Below are positions 33,098 through 41,038 of a DNA stretch of 64,000 nucleotides, in pieces. Each line of letters begins with the position of its first letter. Within the stretch, counting starts at the first letter, position 1. The notes beneath the pieces were generated by a model, which was not told the origin of the DNA, did not search any database, and saw nothing but the letters and a program-made list of their open reading frames with translations. The stretch spans positions 1,488,001-1,552,000 of the forward strand of contig OZ220747.1 in assembly GCA_965117015.1 (NCBI GenBank), written 5' to 3'. The translations under genes were made by a program, and so were the position numbers. The stretch comes from Aldehydirespirator sp965117015 (GTDB lineage: Bacteria; Actinomycetota; Acidimicrobiia; Acidimicrobiales; Aldehydirespiratoraceae).

Positions 33098-34597
33098 TCA
33101 GGAAACGGCCAGGGCCGCGCCGCCGGATCGGGGGTCGCTGGCCAGTTCGGCAACGCTCCTCTGGCCGCGGCGGCCGGGGCCGGTGTCGTCGCCGCCGACC
33201 ACCAGCTGCAGCCCGCCGCCCACGTTGCTGGTGTGCCTCACCTCGTAGCCGGCCAGATGGGCGTCGTCACGCCAGGCGATGCCCGGCTCGGCGAAGGCGT
33301 ACCACGGCTCGCCGATGCCGGCGGGCACGCCGAAGCGGTCGCCGGTGGGGCACACGAACCAGCGGGACCCGGCCGCGATATCGGCTGGAGCCGCGCCCTG
33401 CCGGAAGCGCTGGATGGCCTGGGCCAGCCACTGCACCTGCCGGTCGCCACCGGGGGTGGCCACCGTCATCCAGCCCGGACCGGTCCGGCGCCGCACATGG
33501 GCCGCGCTGAGCGTGTGGGGCAGCACCGCGCCGCCTCGGAGGTTGCACCCGGGCAGGTCCGCTCGATCCGACAGGGCGGTGCCTACCCGGTTGCTGAAGG
33601 CCACTCCGGTGTCGCCGGCCACCCAGCCGGTGCCGAACTGCACTCCGGCCAGGCTGTGCACCACGGTCGCCGACAGGCCGCCGGCGTCGAGCGCGGTGGC
33701 CACCGCCGTTCCCGCCGGGCGGGCCGGGCCGCGGACGCAGAACTCTGTGAGCTGCTGTTCGGTGAGCGGGGCCACCGCTTCGGCGAAGTCCCGCGACGCC
33801 GGGTCGGCGCCGGGCGGCGCGGCGGCCAGCAGCGCGGGAGTGATGGCGGCCTGGCTGGGAGCGCCGGTAACCCATACGACGATGTCGTCGAGGTCGAACC
33901 GCAGGGCCGGCTCGGCGGCGGCCTCCACCGCGGCCAGATCGTTGTGGCTGAGCGCGGCCCCCTCTGCCTGGGCCGCCTCCACCAGCCGGTCGGCCAGCCT
34001 GCCGTGGTAGAAGGCGTCGGGCCCCTGCCACGCGACCGTCTCGAGGGTGGCGGCCAGGTCCGGCATCCGGATGGTCGCTCCCGCTTTCGGGGCTTGCTCG
34101 CTTCCCAGCATCCGTTGCAGGGCGACGGTGTGGCCCCGGCTCTCGACTTTCTCGTACACGTCGGCCATGCGCGCCGTGACGGTGTGACCGGCCGCGGCCG
34201 CTAGAGCCCCGGAGAAGAGGTCGGTCCAGTCGAGCCTTCCGCGGGCCCTCCACGCGGCCTCGGCGCCCCGGAGCGAGCCGGGCACCACCGCGTTGCGGGG
34301 ACCGCTGGTGGCCGGCCAGCCCTCACGACCAGCGCTGTCGCCGCCGGCCGGGGCGAGCGGAGCCCGCGACCATCCGCCGTAGACGTGCACGCCGCCGCCC
34401 GGTTCGGCTACCAGCGCCACCATCTCGCCGCCGGGACCGGATTGGGGGGCGTTCACCACCCACTGGGTGAACGCCGCGGCCAACGCCGCGTCCACTGCGG
34501 TGCCGCCGGCGTTCAGCGCCTCGATGCCGGCCTCGGTGGCCAGCCGGTGGCCGCTGGCCACCCCCGCCGACCCGCTGACCGACCCGGCGATCTTCAT
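33098..34597 (-). CDS. Gamma-glutamyltransferase family (Ntn-hydrolase) protein
   Basis: A 499-residue protein of the GGT fold. It starts like the large subunit (GVASGHRLATEAGIEALNAGGTAVDAALAAAF) and has GPGGEMVALV; the autoprocessing site would be the threonine in PAGTAVATALDAGG (about residue 297), followed by SATVVHSLAGVQFGTG and a late TVATPGGDRQVQWLAQ, which matches the small subunit. The region just before the nucleophile lacks the usual GTTH sequence, so activity is uncertain. There is no signal peptide, in contrast with classical GGT. It lies eight bases after the Cdc48-like ATPase gene in the operon that begins at 39024. Confidence 0.78.
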   Translation of the reverse strand: MKIAGSVSGSAGVASGHRLATEAGIEALNAGGTAVDAALAAAFTQWVVNAPQSGPGGEMVALVAEPGGGVHVYGGWSRAPLAPAGGDSAGREGWPATSGPRNAVVPGSLRGAEAAWRARGRLDWTDLFSGALAAAAGHTVTARMADVYEKVESRGHTVALQRMLGSEQAPKAGATIRMPDLAATLETVAWQGPDAFYHGRLADRLVEAAQAEGAALSHNDLAAVEAAAEPALRFDLDDIVVWVTGAPSQAAITPALLAAAPPGADPASRDFAEAVAPLTEQQLTEFCVRGPARPAGTAVATALDAGGLSATVVHSLAGVQFGTGWVAGDTGVAFSNRVGTALSDRADLPGCNLRGGAVLPHTLSAAHVRRRTGPGWMTVATPGGDRQVQWLAQAIQRFRQGAAPADIAAGSRWFVCPTGDRFGVPAGIGEPWYAFAEPGIAWRDDAHLAGYEVRHTSNVGGGLQLVVGGDDTGPGRRGQRSVAELASDPRSGGAALAVS

Positions 34598-34604
34598 AGC
34601 GTCG

Positions 34605-36668
34605 CTAGAGCCTGGTGATGGCGGGCATGGCCTCCACCAGGTCGTCGAAGCCCATCGGGCGGTCCTGCAATGCCGACCGGCTGGCCGCCTCGGCTACCAG
34701 CATCACGATGTCGGCGGCGCTCCAGCCGCCGGTGCCGTCGGCCAGCTCGGCGGTCAGGTCCTCGTCGAGCTCCAGCCCGTGGGCGCCGGCCAGCGCGGCG
34801 ATCAGCGCACCGCGGCGGTCAGTGTCGGGGTTGGCCACCTCGAGGTGCACTCCGAGACGTCCGGAGCGCAGCACGGCCCCGTCGATCAGCTCGGGCCGGT
34901 TGGAGACTCCCACGACGAACACCTGGCCTTCGGCCAGCACGTCGTCGAGCGAAGCCAGCAGGGCCGACACCACCCGCTCGTCGGTGCGCTCCCCGCTCTC
35001 TCCGGCTCTTACCGGGGCCAGCGCGTCGAGGTGGTCGAGCATCACCAGCGATGGGCGGGCTTCGGCCGCCCGCCTGAACAGGGCCCGCACCGCTTCCTCG
35101 GACTCGCCCAGCCACTGGTTGTAGACCTTGCTGCCCTCGATGGCCACGAAGTTCACGCCCAGCTCCGAGGCCAGCGCGTGCACCAGCGCGCTCTTGCCCG
35201 ACCCGGCCGGGCCGTGCAGCAGCACGCCCTGCCCGCCGCTGTCGGGCGCCACCGCCCGCCGACCCAACTCCCGCAGGCGTGCCTTCAGGTCGCCGAGTCC
35301 CACGATCTGGTCCCAGGCGATCCGGTCGGTCCGGGTCACCACGTCTCGCAGCACGCTGGGCCGTACCGTTCGCAGCGCGGCCTCGAGGTCGCCGGGCTCG
35401 ACCGCCAGTTCGGTGCCCTCCAGCGAGTCGGCCATCTCGAAGCCCTCGCGGCCGGTGGCCAGCCGGTCGGCGGCCTCCAGACCGGCCGAGCGGGCCAGGT
35501 GCATCAGATCGGCTCCGGTGAAGCCTCCGGTCTCGGCGGCCACTGCGGCGATGGCGTCCTGCGCTTCGGCCACCAGGGGCATCTCCCGGGTGTGGATGGA
35601 CAGGATCTCGGCCCGGGCCGCCTCGTTGGGCGGGCCCACGAAGATCTCCTCCTCGAAGCGTCCGGGCCGCCGGAAGGCCGGGTCGATGGCCTGGATGCGG
35701 TTGGTGGTGGCCATCAGGATCAGGCCGTCCACCTCCTCCAGCCCGTCCATCAGGGTGAGGAGCTGGCTGGCCGCCCGCACGTCGCTCTGCGACGCCAGGC
35801 GCTCCCGGTTGGTGGCGATCACGTCGAACTCGTCGATCATCACCAGCGACGGGGCGTGGGCCAGCGCCCGCGAGAACAGCAGCCGGAGGTTGGCCTCGGT
35901 CTCGCCCTGCACGCTGCCCACCAGCTCTGTGGCCGACATGCGGTAGGCGGTGACGCCCAGCTCGTTGGCCAGCGCCTTGCAGATGAGCGTCTTGCCCGTG
36001 CCGGGCGGACCGTGCATCAGCACGCCCTTGGGCGGGCGCACTCCCAGCCGGCGGTAGAAGGCGGGGCGCAGCAGCGGCAGCTCCACCAGCTCCCGCAGGC
36101 GCCTGATGATCGGGTCGCACCCGCCGACGTCGGCCAGGGTGATGAGCCTCTCCGAGACGCTGACGTCGGCCCGGTGCAGCTCCACCTCGGTGCTGTCGCC
36201 CATCCTCGACGGCGAGGGTGAGGCCAGGTCGATGCGCACCAGCATCCCCGCACCGCCGGGGTAGATCTCGGCCAGAACCCGGTTGCCGCCGTACAGCGGT
36301 GTCCCGTCGTCGCGCAGCCGCTCCAGCAGCCGCTGGTGCAGGTTGAACGTCAGGTTGTAGGGCGGGGTGATCCGGGCGCTCTCGGCGGTGGGCAGCTCGC
36401 CCTCCGCGGCCACCTCCACGGGCTCGCCGGGGCGTACCGCGAGCTGGGGCCACAGCATGCGCCCCAGCCGAACCAGCTTGTCGTCGTGGTCGTGGGCCCG
36501 GACCACCGCCCAGGCGGTGTGGTCGCCGTTGCGCAGCGCCGCCGCGTCGCCGTCGGCGAGGCCCAGCTGCTCCAGGCAGGCCGCCGACAGGCTGGCCTCC
36601 GACGGCCCCAGCTTGGATCCCGGCGCGGGCCGGGCCGCCAAGCGGGTCAGCTGTGCTGGGCCTGCCAC
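34605..36668 (-). CDS. Cdc48/VAT-like double AAA+ ATPase with degenerate second Walker B
   Basis: A 687-residue protein with a Cdc48-type N-domain (SLSAACLEQLGLADGDAAAL) and two AAA modules. D1 has GPPGTGKT (about 219), LVMIDEFD and RRPGRFEEEI. D2 has GPAGSGKS (about 485) but LVMLDHLD, so the catalytic Walker B glutamate is histidine and D2 may bind but not split ATP. Pore loops look intact (KVYNQWLGESE in D2). Such unfoldases extract proteins from complexes; an actinobacterial Cdc48-like protein (Cpa) is known to work with the proteasome. I use the GTG at 36668, which overlaps the cupin gene by 22 bases; the true start could be slightly further in. Confidence 0.82.
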   Translation of the reverse strand: MAGPAQLTRLAARPAPGSKLGPSEASLSAACLEQLGLADGDAAALRNGDHTAWAVVRAHDHDDKLVRLGRMLWPQLAVRPGEPVEVAAEGELPTAESARITPPYNLTFNLHQRLLERLRDDGTPLYGGNRVLAEIYPGGAGMLVRIDLASPSPSRMGDSTEVELHRADVSVSERLITLADVGGCDPIIRRLRELVELPLLRPAFYRRLGVRPPKGVLMHGPPGTGKTLICKALANELGVTAYRMSATELVGSVQGETEANLRLLFSRALAHAPSLVMIDEFDVIATNRERLASQSDVRAASQLLTLMDGLEEVDGLILMATTNRIQAIDPAFRRPGRFEEEIFVGPPNEAARAEILSIHTREMPLVAEAQDAIAAVAAETGGFTGADLMHLARSAGLEAADRLATGREGFEMADSLEGTELAVEPGDLEAALRTVRPSVLRDVVTRTDRIAWDQIVGLGDLKARLRELGRRAVAPDSGGQGVLLHGPAGSGKSALVHALASELGVNFVAIEGSKVYNQWLGESEEAVRALFRRAAEARPSLVMLDHLDALAPVRAGESGERTDERVVSALLASLDDVLAEGQVFVVGVSNRPELIDGAVLRSGRLGVHLEVANPDTDRRGALIAALAGAHGLELDEDLTAELADGTGGWSAADIVMLVAEAASRSALQDRPMGFDDLVEAMPAITRL

Positions 36669-37138
36669 TCCGGGCACGGCTCGAGCACCTCCATGGCCAC
36701 GCCTCCCTCGGGGCTGATGGCCGAGTCGAGGTTGGCCCAGCACACCAGCATCCGGGTCGGTCCCACACCGGTGTTGAAGTGCTGGTAGGTCACCCCCGAC
36801 TCCTTGATCGGGATGGCGATCACGTCGCCCTCCTCCCATTCGTGGGCCCGGCCGTCGAGCACGGTGTGGCCGCTGCCGGCCATCACGAAATGGATGATCC
36901 CGCCCTGGCAGTACAGCTTGCCGCTGTTGGAGCCCTGACCGATCTCCAGCTCGTGGAAGTACAGCGCTCTGGTGCTGGGGGTCTCCAGGTGAGGATGCAG
37001 GTACCAGCGCATGGTCCCCATGCGGTTCAGCTCGGGCTCGCAGTCCTCCCGCCCGATGAGGTTCTTGGCCTGGGCCCGGCGGTCGCGCTCGTCCCTCGAC
37101 TCGGCGAAGGTGATGTCATAGAGAGTCTGGTCAGCCAT
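36647..37138 (-). CDS. Cupin-domain protein (second of two)
   Basis: A 163-residue single-cupin protein. The cupin motif 1 region is not the standard HxH...E...H: the strand GKLYCQGGIIHFVMAGSGHTVLDGRAHEWEEGDVIAIPI gives the second half with GSGH and GDV, and YQHFNTG the last histidine. It resembles the neighbouring cupin (37131-37757) in its ends GVTYQHFN and GVEHQHFN, so the pair probably arose by duplication and may form a heteromer. Its ATG overlaps the first cupin gene by eight bases. It may be a dioxygenase or a binding protein; a nearby amidohydrolase suggests ring-cleavage chemistry. Confidence 0.8.
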   Translation of the reverse strand: MADQTLYDITFAESRDERDRRAQAKNLIGREDCEPELNRMGTMRWYLHPHLETPSTRALYFHELEIGQGSNSGKLYCQGGIIHFVMAGSGHTVLDGRAHEWEEGDVIAIPIKESGVTYQHFNTGVGPTRMLVCWANLDSAISPEGGVAMEVLEPCPEWQAQHS

Positions 37139-37757
37139 CGCCGGCCCTCTCGCCGATGATCCGGGTGACGGCCACGATCGGGTCCTCGTCGGCTTCGCCG
37201 TCGGTGCCGCCCGGGTCGTCGGTGCCGGCGTCGGTGGCCGCCATCTCCCGCCAGTTCGACTGCTCCTTCACCTGGGCCAGCATCGAGCCGGTCTGGAACA
37301 GGAACGGGATGTAGATGAAGGCGATCCACTGCGAGCTCTGCGAGTCGTCGTAGTTGAAATGCTGGTGCTCGACGCCGCCGGGTTTCACCGGCAGGATCAG
37401 CAGGTCGCCGGGCTTCCAGTGGTACTCCACCCCGTCGAACACGCTGTAGCCCGCACCCCGGGTGACGTAGATCACCAGCCCGCCCTGGTGGGTGTGGGCC
37501 CCCGACTCGGTCTGGATGTCCTTGCGGAACACCATCCAGTCCTGCACGGCCCGGTTCTCGGCCCTCATGTGCAGGTAGTACTTGCTGCGGCCCTGGCGGG
37601 ACTGCTGCCAGGGCAGGTCCTTGCCCTTGATCACCACCTGGCCGCTGTCGGCCAGGTTGCGCCGCTCGGCGAACGTGGAGAAGAAGACCTCGTACGGGTG
37701 CCGGTCCTCCTCGCTGCGGTCACGCTCCCTCAGCCGGGTCTGCTCTCGTTCGACCAT
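37131..37757 (-). CDS. Cupin-domain protein (first of two)
   Basis: A 208-residue cupin: TESGAHTHQGGLVIYVTRGAGYSVFDGVEYHWKPGDLLILPV carries H-x-H and the GDLL turn, and GGVEHQHFNYD the third histidine, a good mononuclear iron site. The C-terminal 45 residues are acidic and probably flexible. The ATG at 37757 has GAAGGGA at proper distance; the longer frame is shadowed by the leader. It lies 70 bases after the amidohydrolase and overlaps the second cupin. A gentisate- or salicylate-type dioxygenase would fit, but no specificity can be read. Confidence 0.82.
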   Translation of the reverse strand: MVEREQTRLRERDRSEEDRHPYEVFFSTFAERRNLADSGQVVIKGKDLPWQQSRQGRSKYYLHMRAENRAVQDWMVFRKDIQTESGAHTHQGGLVIYVTRGAGYSVFDGVEYHWKPGDLLILPVKPGGVEHQHFNYDDSQSSQWIAFIYIPFLFQTGSMLAQVKEQSNWREMAATDAGTDDPGGTDGEADEDPIVAVTRIIGERAGDG

Positions 37758-37827
37758 CGTCCGTCCCTTCCGAGTCCTGTCTGTTGAGTCTGGCGTGCCC
37801 GGCCGCGCCGCTCGGCTGCTGCGACGG

Positions 37828-39024
37828 TCAGGCCGCCATGCGCAGGAACCGGGAGGCGTTGCCCGAGAACAGTCTCTCGCGTTTGGCGTCGTCTTCAATG
37901 CCCCATGCCAGCGCCGCGCCCGGCGAGTCGGGGAAGCGGCACTGGGCGTGGGGGAAGTCCGACTGGTACATGAGCACCCCGTCGCCCAGGACGCTGTCGA
38001 CGTAGTCGTAGATCTTGCGGCCCTCGTAGAGCTCGATGCCGCAGTAGACGTGACCGGCCCGGGCGTACTCCGACGGCAGCATCGAGAGCTGCGGCCCCTT
38101 GCTCTTGAGGTGCCTGGACTGGCCGTCGAGGCGCAGCAGCCATTCGGGCAGCCAGCCGCAGCCGGTCTCGGAGAAGCCCACCCTGAAGTTGGGGTGGCGG
38201 TCGAACACTCCCGACAGCAGCAGGTAGGCGAGGCGCAGCTGCGCCCCCCACGGGTGGGCCGCGGTGCGGGCCACCACGATGTTGTCCCACACGTCGCGGT
38301 AGCCGGGGAAGTAGGGCGGCTCGTAGAAGAACGAATGGTGCAGCAGGGGCAGGTCGGCCGCGGCCAGCGCGGCCCAGATCGGTTCCAGGTCGGGGTCGTC
38401 GATCGGGTAGCCCTCGGCCAGCGCCAGCATGGCTCCGGCCACCGACGGCTGATCGCCGCACTGCTCGATGTGGCTCACCGACCATTCGACGTCCTCGCCG
38501 GTGAGCATCAGCAGGCTCTTGAGCCGGCCGGTGTCTATGGAGCAGAAGTCGGTCATGTAGCGCTGGTACGACTCGTACAGCCCGGTGGCCACGTCGGTGG
38601 GGCACACCGTCACCGACTGGGGCCATGTTCCGGGGATGATCAGGTGCACGTCGACGCCCTCGCGGTCCATGTCGGCGATGCGGCCGGTGGCGTTGTCGTG
38701 GCCGACGCCGTAGCGGGGCGAGTCCTCGGTCACCACCAGGCCCCGGATCTTGCCCTCCAGCGCGGCCCGGCCGCCCGCGCCCAGCTCTTCCTCGAGGCGC
38801 GATTTCTCGCCGATCTCGCGCAGGTAGCCGCGGGGCTCGATGCTGAGGTTGGTCCAGGGGCCGTCGGGGTCGCCGTAGGTGAGGGGCAGTTCCACCCGGC
38901 GCTCGTATTGGGCCAGCTCGGCGTCCCAGCGGTCGAGCAGTGCTTGGTCGGCGTAGCGCTTGAGCACCTCGACCGACGGCCACACATGGGTGTCGGTGTC
39001 GATGATGGTCAGGCCGTCGCGCAC
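37828..39024 (-). CDS. Amidohydrolase_2 family (ACMSD/decarboxylase-like) protein, first gene of operon
   Basis: A 398-residue TIM-barrel enzyme: IIDTDTHVWPSVEVLKRYADQALLDRW with the metal motif DTDTH near residue 9, EGVDVHLIIPGTWPQSV, LPLLHHSFF with another histidine pair, VGFSETGCGWLPEWLLR and YQSDFPHAQCRFPDSPG with the conserved Asp near the end. This is the amidohydrolase_2 group, with ACMSD and other decarboxylases or hydratases of aromatic breakdown. The GTG at 39024 follows AGGAGGA by five bases. A GGTATACA motif stands about 85 bases upstream. Followed by two cupins, it suggests a ring-fission pathway. Confidence 0.85.
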   Translation of the reverse strand: MRDGLTIIDTDTHVWPSVEVLKRYADQALLDRWDAELAQYERRVELPLTYGDPDGPWTNLSIEPRGYLREIGEKSRLEEELGAGGRAALEGKIRGLVVTEDSPRYGVGHDNATGRIADMDREGVDVHLIIPGTWPQSVTVCPTDVATGLYESYQRYMTDFCSIDTGRLKSLLMLTGEDVEWSVSHIEQCGDQPSVAGAMLALAEGYPIDDPDLEPIWAALAAADLPLLHHSFFYEPPYFPGYRDVWDNIVVARTAAHPWGAQLRLAYLLLSGVFDRHPNFRVGFSETGCGWLPEWLLRLDGQSRHLKSKGPQLSMLPSEYARAGHVYCGIELYEGRKIYDYVDSVLGDGVLMYQSDFPHAQCRFPDSPGAALAWGIEDDAKRERLFSGNASRFLRMAA

Positions 39025-39107
39025 GCTGTTCCTCCTGGTTGCAGCTGATCGCTTCCGGTAGCGCCGCTTCCGGTAGCGCCGCTTCCGGCCGACCCGCAGC
39101 GCCGGAT

Positions 39108-39115
39108 TGTATACC
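39108..39115 (-). promoter_or_regulatory. GGTATACA motif upstream of the amidohydrolase/cupin operon
   Basis: ACGGTATACAATCC reads towards the amidohydrolase gene, about 85 bases before its GTG. This is the longest leader among the seven motif copies. Confidence 0.48.
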
Positions 39116-39148
39116 GTTTGGGAGATGAGCCTGCATCGGGGATTGGAG

Positions 39149-39258
39149 CCGGGCCGCTCGGGCCCGGGTATCCGCTCTTGTTCGCTGCACTCACCGGGCC
39201 GCTCGGGCCCGGGTATCCGCTCTTGTTCGCTGCGCTCACCGGGCCGCTCGGGCCCGGG
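39149..39258. repeat. 45-base tandem repeat, about 2.5 copies
   Basis: Units start at 39149, 39194 and 39239 with CCGGGCCGCTCGGGCCCGGG; 45 bases is 15 codons, so frames stay open through it. The palindrome GGGCCGCTCGGGCCC is inside each unit. The array lies between divergent genes and ends 17 bases before the oxidoreductase start at 39276. Confidence 0.75.
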
Positions 39259-39275
39259 CATGGCAGGCTGACCCG

Positions 39276-40388
39276 ATGCGGGTGGTTGTGATAGGTGCCG
39301 GGATCGCGGGCGCGTCGGCGGCCTGGCACCTCGCCGACCACGCCTCAGTGGTGATGGTGGAGCGTGAGGCCCACCCCGGTGCCCATGCCACGGGCCGCTC
39401 GGCCGCCCTCCACACCGAGACGTCGGGCGCTCCGGTGGTGAGCGCGCTGGCTGCGGCCAGCCGCCCGTTCCTGACCGACCCGCCCGAGGGGTTCGCCGAC
39501 CATGAGCTGCTGTCGCCCCGGGGCCTGCTGTGGATCGCCCGGGCTGCGGAGCGCGACAGGTTGGAGGAGAAGGCGGCCGCCGCCGAGGCTCACGGCGTCG
39601 AGGTCCATCGCCTCGACTCGTCCCAGTGCTGCCGGCTGGTCGGCGTCCTGCGCCCCGACGCTGCCTACGCCGGTGTCTACGAGCCGGGTGCCAAGAACAT
39701 CGACGTGGACGGCCTGCTGCAGGGGTTCCTGCGCGGTGCTCGCCGCCGGGGTGTCGAACTGCACCTGGATGCCGGGGTGACCGCCCTCACGGCCCGGCCC
39801 GGCGGTTGGCGGGTTGAGGCCTCCGATCGGCATTGGGACTGCGATGTCGTGGTGAACGCTGCGGGGGCATGGTGCGATCCGCTGGCCGAGATGGCAGGCG
39901 TGGTCCCGCTGGGGTTGCGGCCGCTGCGTCGCTCGGTGTTCGTGTTCCCACCGCCCGACGGCGTCTCCACTGCAGGCTGGCCCATGGTGTGGGACATCGG
40001 AAACCGCTTCTACTTCGAGCCCGAGGGCCCGCTGCTGCTGGTGTCGCCCGTCGACGAGACCCCCAGCGAGCCGTGCGACGCCCGTCCGGAGACGGAGGAC
40101 ATCGCGCTGGGCGTCGAGGAACTGGAGGAGGCCACCACCCTCCGGGTCCGGGGCGTGCGCCGCACTTGGGCTGGCCTGCGCACCTTCGCTCCCGACCGGG
40201 TGCCGGTCGCCGGCTTCGACCCCGACCGTCCGGGGTTCTTCTGGCTCGCCGGCCAGGGCGGCTACGGCATCAAGACGTCACCGGCGCTGGGGCGCTTGGC
40301 CGCCGCGCTGATCACCGATGAGTGCGAGCCGCCGCCCCTGCCGCCGGGGTCGGTCGACGCTCTGAGCCCGGCCCGGTTCCGAGACTGA
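39276..40388 (+). CDS. FAD-dependent amine/D-amino-acid oxidase-like protein (DAO family)
   Basis: A 370-residue flavoprotein. The N-terminal GAGIAGASAAWHLADHASVVMVE (about 7-29) is the FAD Rossmann motif, followed by HATGRSAALHTETSG, which in this family contacts the flavin. VVNAAGAWCDPLAEMAG and the C-terminal WAGLRTFAPDRVPVAGFD and WLAGQGGYGIKTSPALG complete the DAO fold. It likely oxidises a D-amino acid, sarcosine or glycine-like amine to an imine, giving H2O2 or passing electrons on. It starts 17 bases after a tandem repeat with no ribosome-binding site. It is not clearly part of an operon. Confidence 0.86.
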   Translation: MRVVVIGAGIAGASAAWHLADHASVVMVEREAHPGAHATGRSAALHTETSGAPVVSALAAASRPFLTDPPEGFADHELLSPRGLLWIARAAERDRLEEKAAAAEAHGVEVHRLDSSQCCRLVGVLRPDAAYAGVYEPGAKNIDVDGLLQGFLRGARRRGVELHLDAGVTALTARPGGWRVEASDRHWDCDVVVNAAGAWCDPLAEMAGVVPLGLRPLRRSVFVFPPPDGVSTAGWPMVWDIGNRFYFEPEGPLLLVSPVDETPSEPCDARPETEDIALGVEELEEATTLRVRGVRRTWAGLRTFAPDRVPVAGFDPDRPGFFWLAGQGGYGIKTSPALGRLAAALITDECEPPPLPPGSVDALSPARFRD

Positions 40389-40397
40389 CTTCTCGAG

Positions 40398-40474
40398 CCG
40401 GCTGGCTTCCCGGCCGCTGGCTTCCCGGCCCGGCTGGCTTCGCGGGCCCGGCTGGCTTCCCGGCCCGGCTGGCT
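40398..40474. repeat. Short tandem repeat GGCTGGCTTCCCGGC, about five copies
   Basis: Imperfect copies of CCGGCTGGCTTCCCGGCC fill the gap between convergent genes from 40398 to the stop at 40474. GGCCGCTGGCTTCCCGGCCC can fold back, so it may also end transcription. Confidence 0.65.
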
Positions 40475-40833
40475 CAGCTGGGGTCGATCGGCAGGGCGGT
40501 CACGTCAGCGGGGTCGTGCTCGGCGCTGTCGTGCCGGCGGCCGCCGGTGATCAGCGACCTCTTGACGGCCTTGGCCGCCAACTCCTCCAGGTCGTCCCGG
40601 CGCGGGTCGGTCAGGTAGGCGTCGACCGCGGCGGTGTCCGGGAAGGAGAGCACCAGCACCGCGTCGGGGCGGCCGGGACCGCCCTCCACCTCAGCGGCTC
40701 GGCGCTCGGCGCGGCCGCCGTGGCGGGCCGCCAGCTTGAGCAGCCGGCCTATGTAGCGCTCGAACTGGCGCTTAGACCCGGCGCGCCACAGCCGGAGGGT
40801 CAACTCGATGCGCTGGTCGGCGTCACCGCTCAC
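40474..40833 (-). CDS. Small conserved protein, DUF1330/ABM-like fold
   Basis: A 119-residue protein. The pattern IELTLRLWRAGSKRQFERYIGRLLKLAARHGG, then PDAVLVLSFPDTAAVDAYLTDPRRDDLEELAAKAVKRSLI is that of ferredoxin-like DUF1330 proteins. The basic helix before it is longer than usual. The gene starts with GTG at 40833, six bases after a TACAAT box, with no ribosome-binding site, so it is probably transcribed alone without a leader. It lies downstream of the FrhB-like cluster, separated from it by a tandem repeat. Function unknown. Confidence 0.7.
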   Translation of the reverse strand: MSGDADQRIELTLRLWRAGSKRQFERYIGRLLKLAARHGGRAERRAAEVEGGPGRPDAVLVLSFPDTAAVDAYLTDPRRDDLEELAAKAVKRSLITGGRRHDSAEHDPADVTALPIDPS

Positions 40834-40839
40834 ACCACG

Positions 40840-40845
40840 ATTGTA
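40840..40845 (-). promoter_or_regulatory. TANNNT -10 element for a leaderless small gene
   Basis: TACAAT with six bases to the GTG at 40833. No ribosome-binding site lies between them. Confidence 0.55.
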
Positions 40846-40884
40846 CGTCCCCCCTCCGACACGCCCGGAAGAAACCCGGCAGCG

Positions 40885-41024
40885 CTGGACGCTGTTTCTC
40901 GGGTTGGTTTTGGGTGCCTACCGCGCAGAACTGACCCGAGATTTCCGGGGAGGGCTGGACGCTGTTTCTCGGGTTGGTCTTGGGTGTCTACCGCGTAGAA
41001 CTGACCCGAGATTTCCGGGGAGGG
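40885..41024. repeat. Tandem 70-base palindromic repeat (two copies)
   Basis: Units at 40885 and 40955 begin CTGGACGCTGTTTCTCGGG. Within each, CTCGGGT pairs with ACCCGAG across about 28 bases, and ATTTCCGGGG follows. The second family member, with CTCGGGTTGG and CCGAGATTTC, lies at 53320-53374. The repeat separates the FrhB-like gene (stop 41039) from the small gene starting at 40833. Confidence 0.8.
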
Positions 41025-41038
41025 CTGGGCGCGGTGCG

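Noticed and set aside
37828..39261. Longer amidohydrolase starting at 39261
   Set aside because: The extension reads a 45-base tandem repeat. AGGAGGA before the GTG at 39024 marks the true start.
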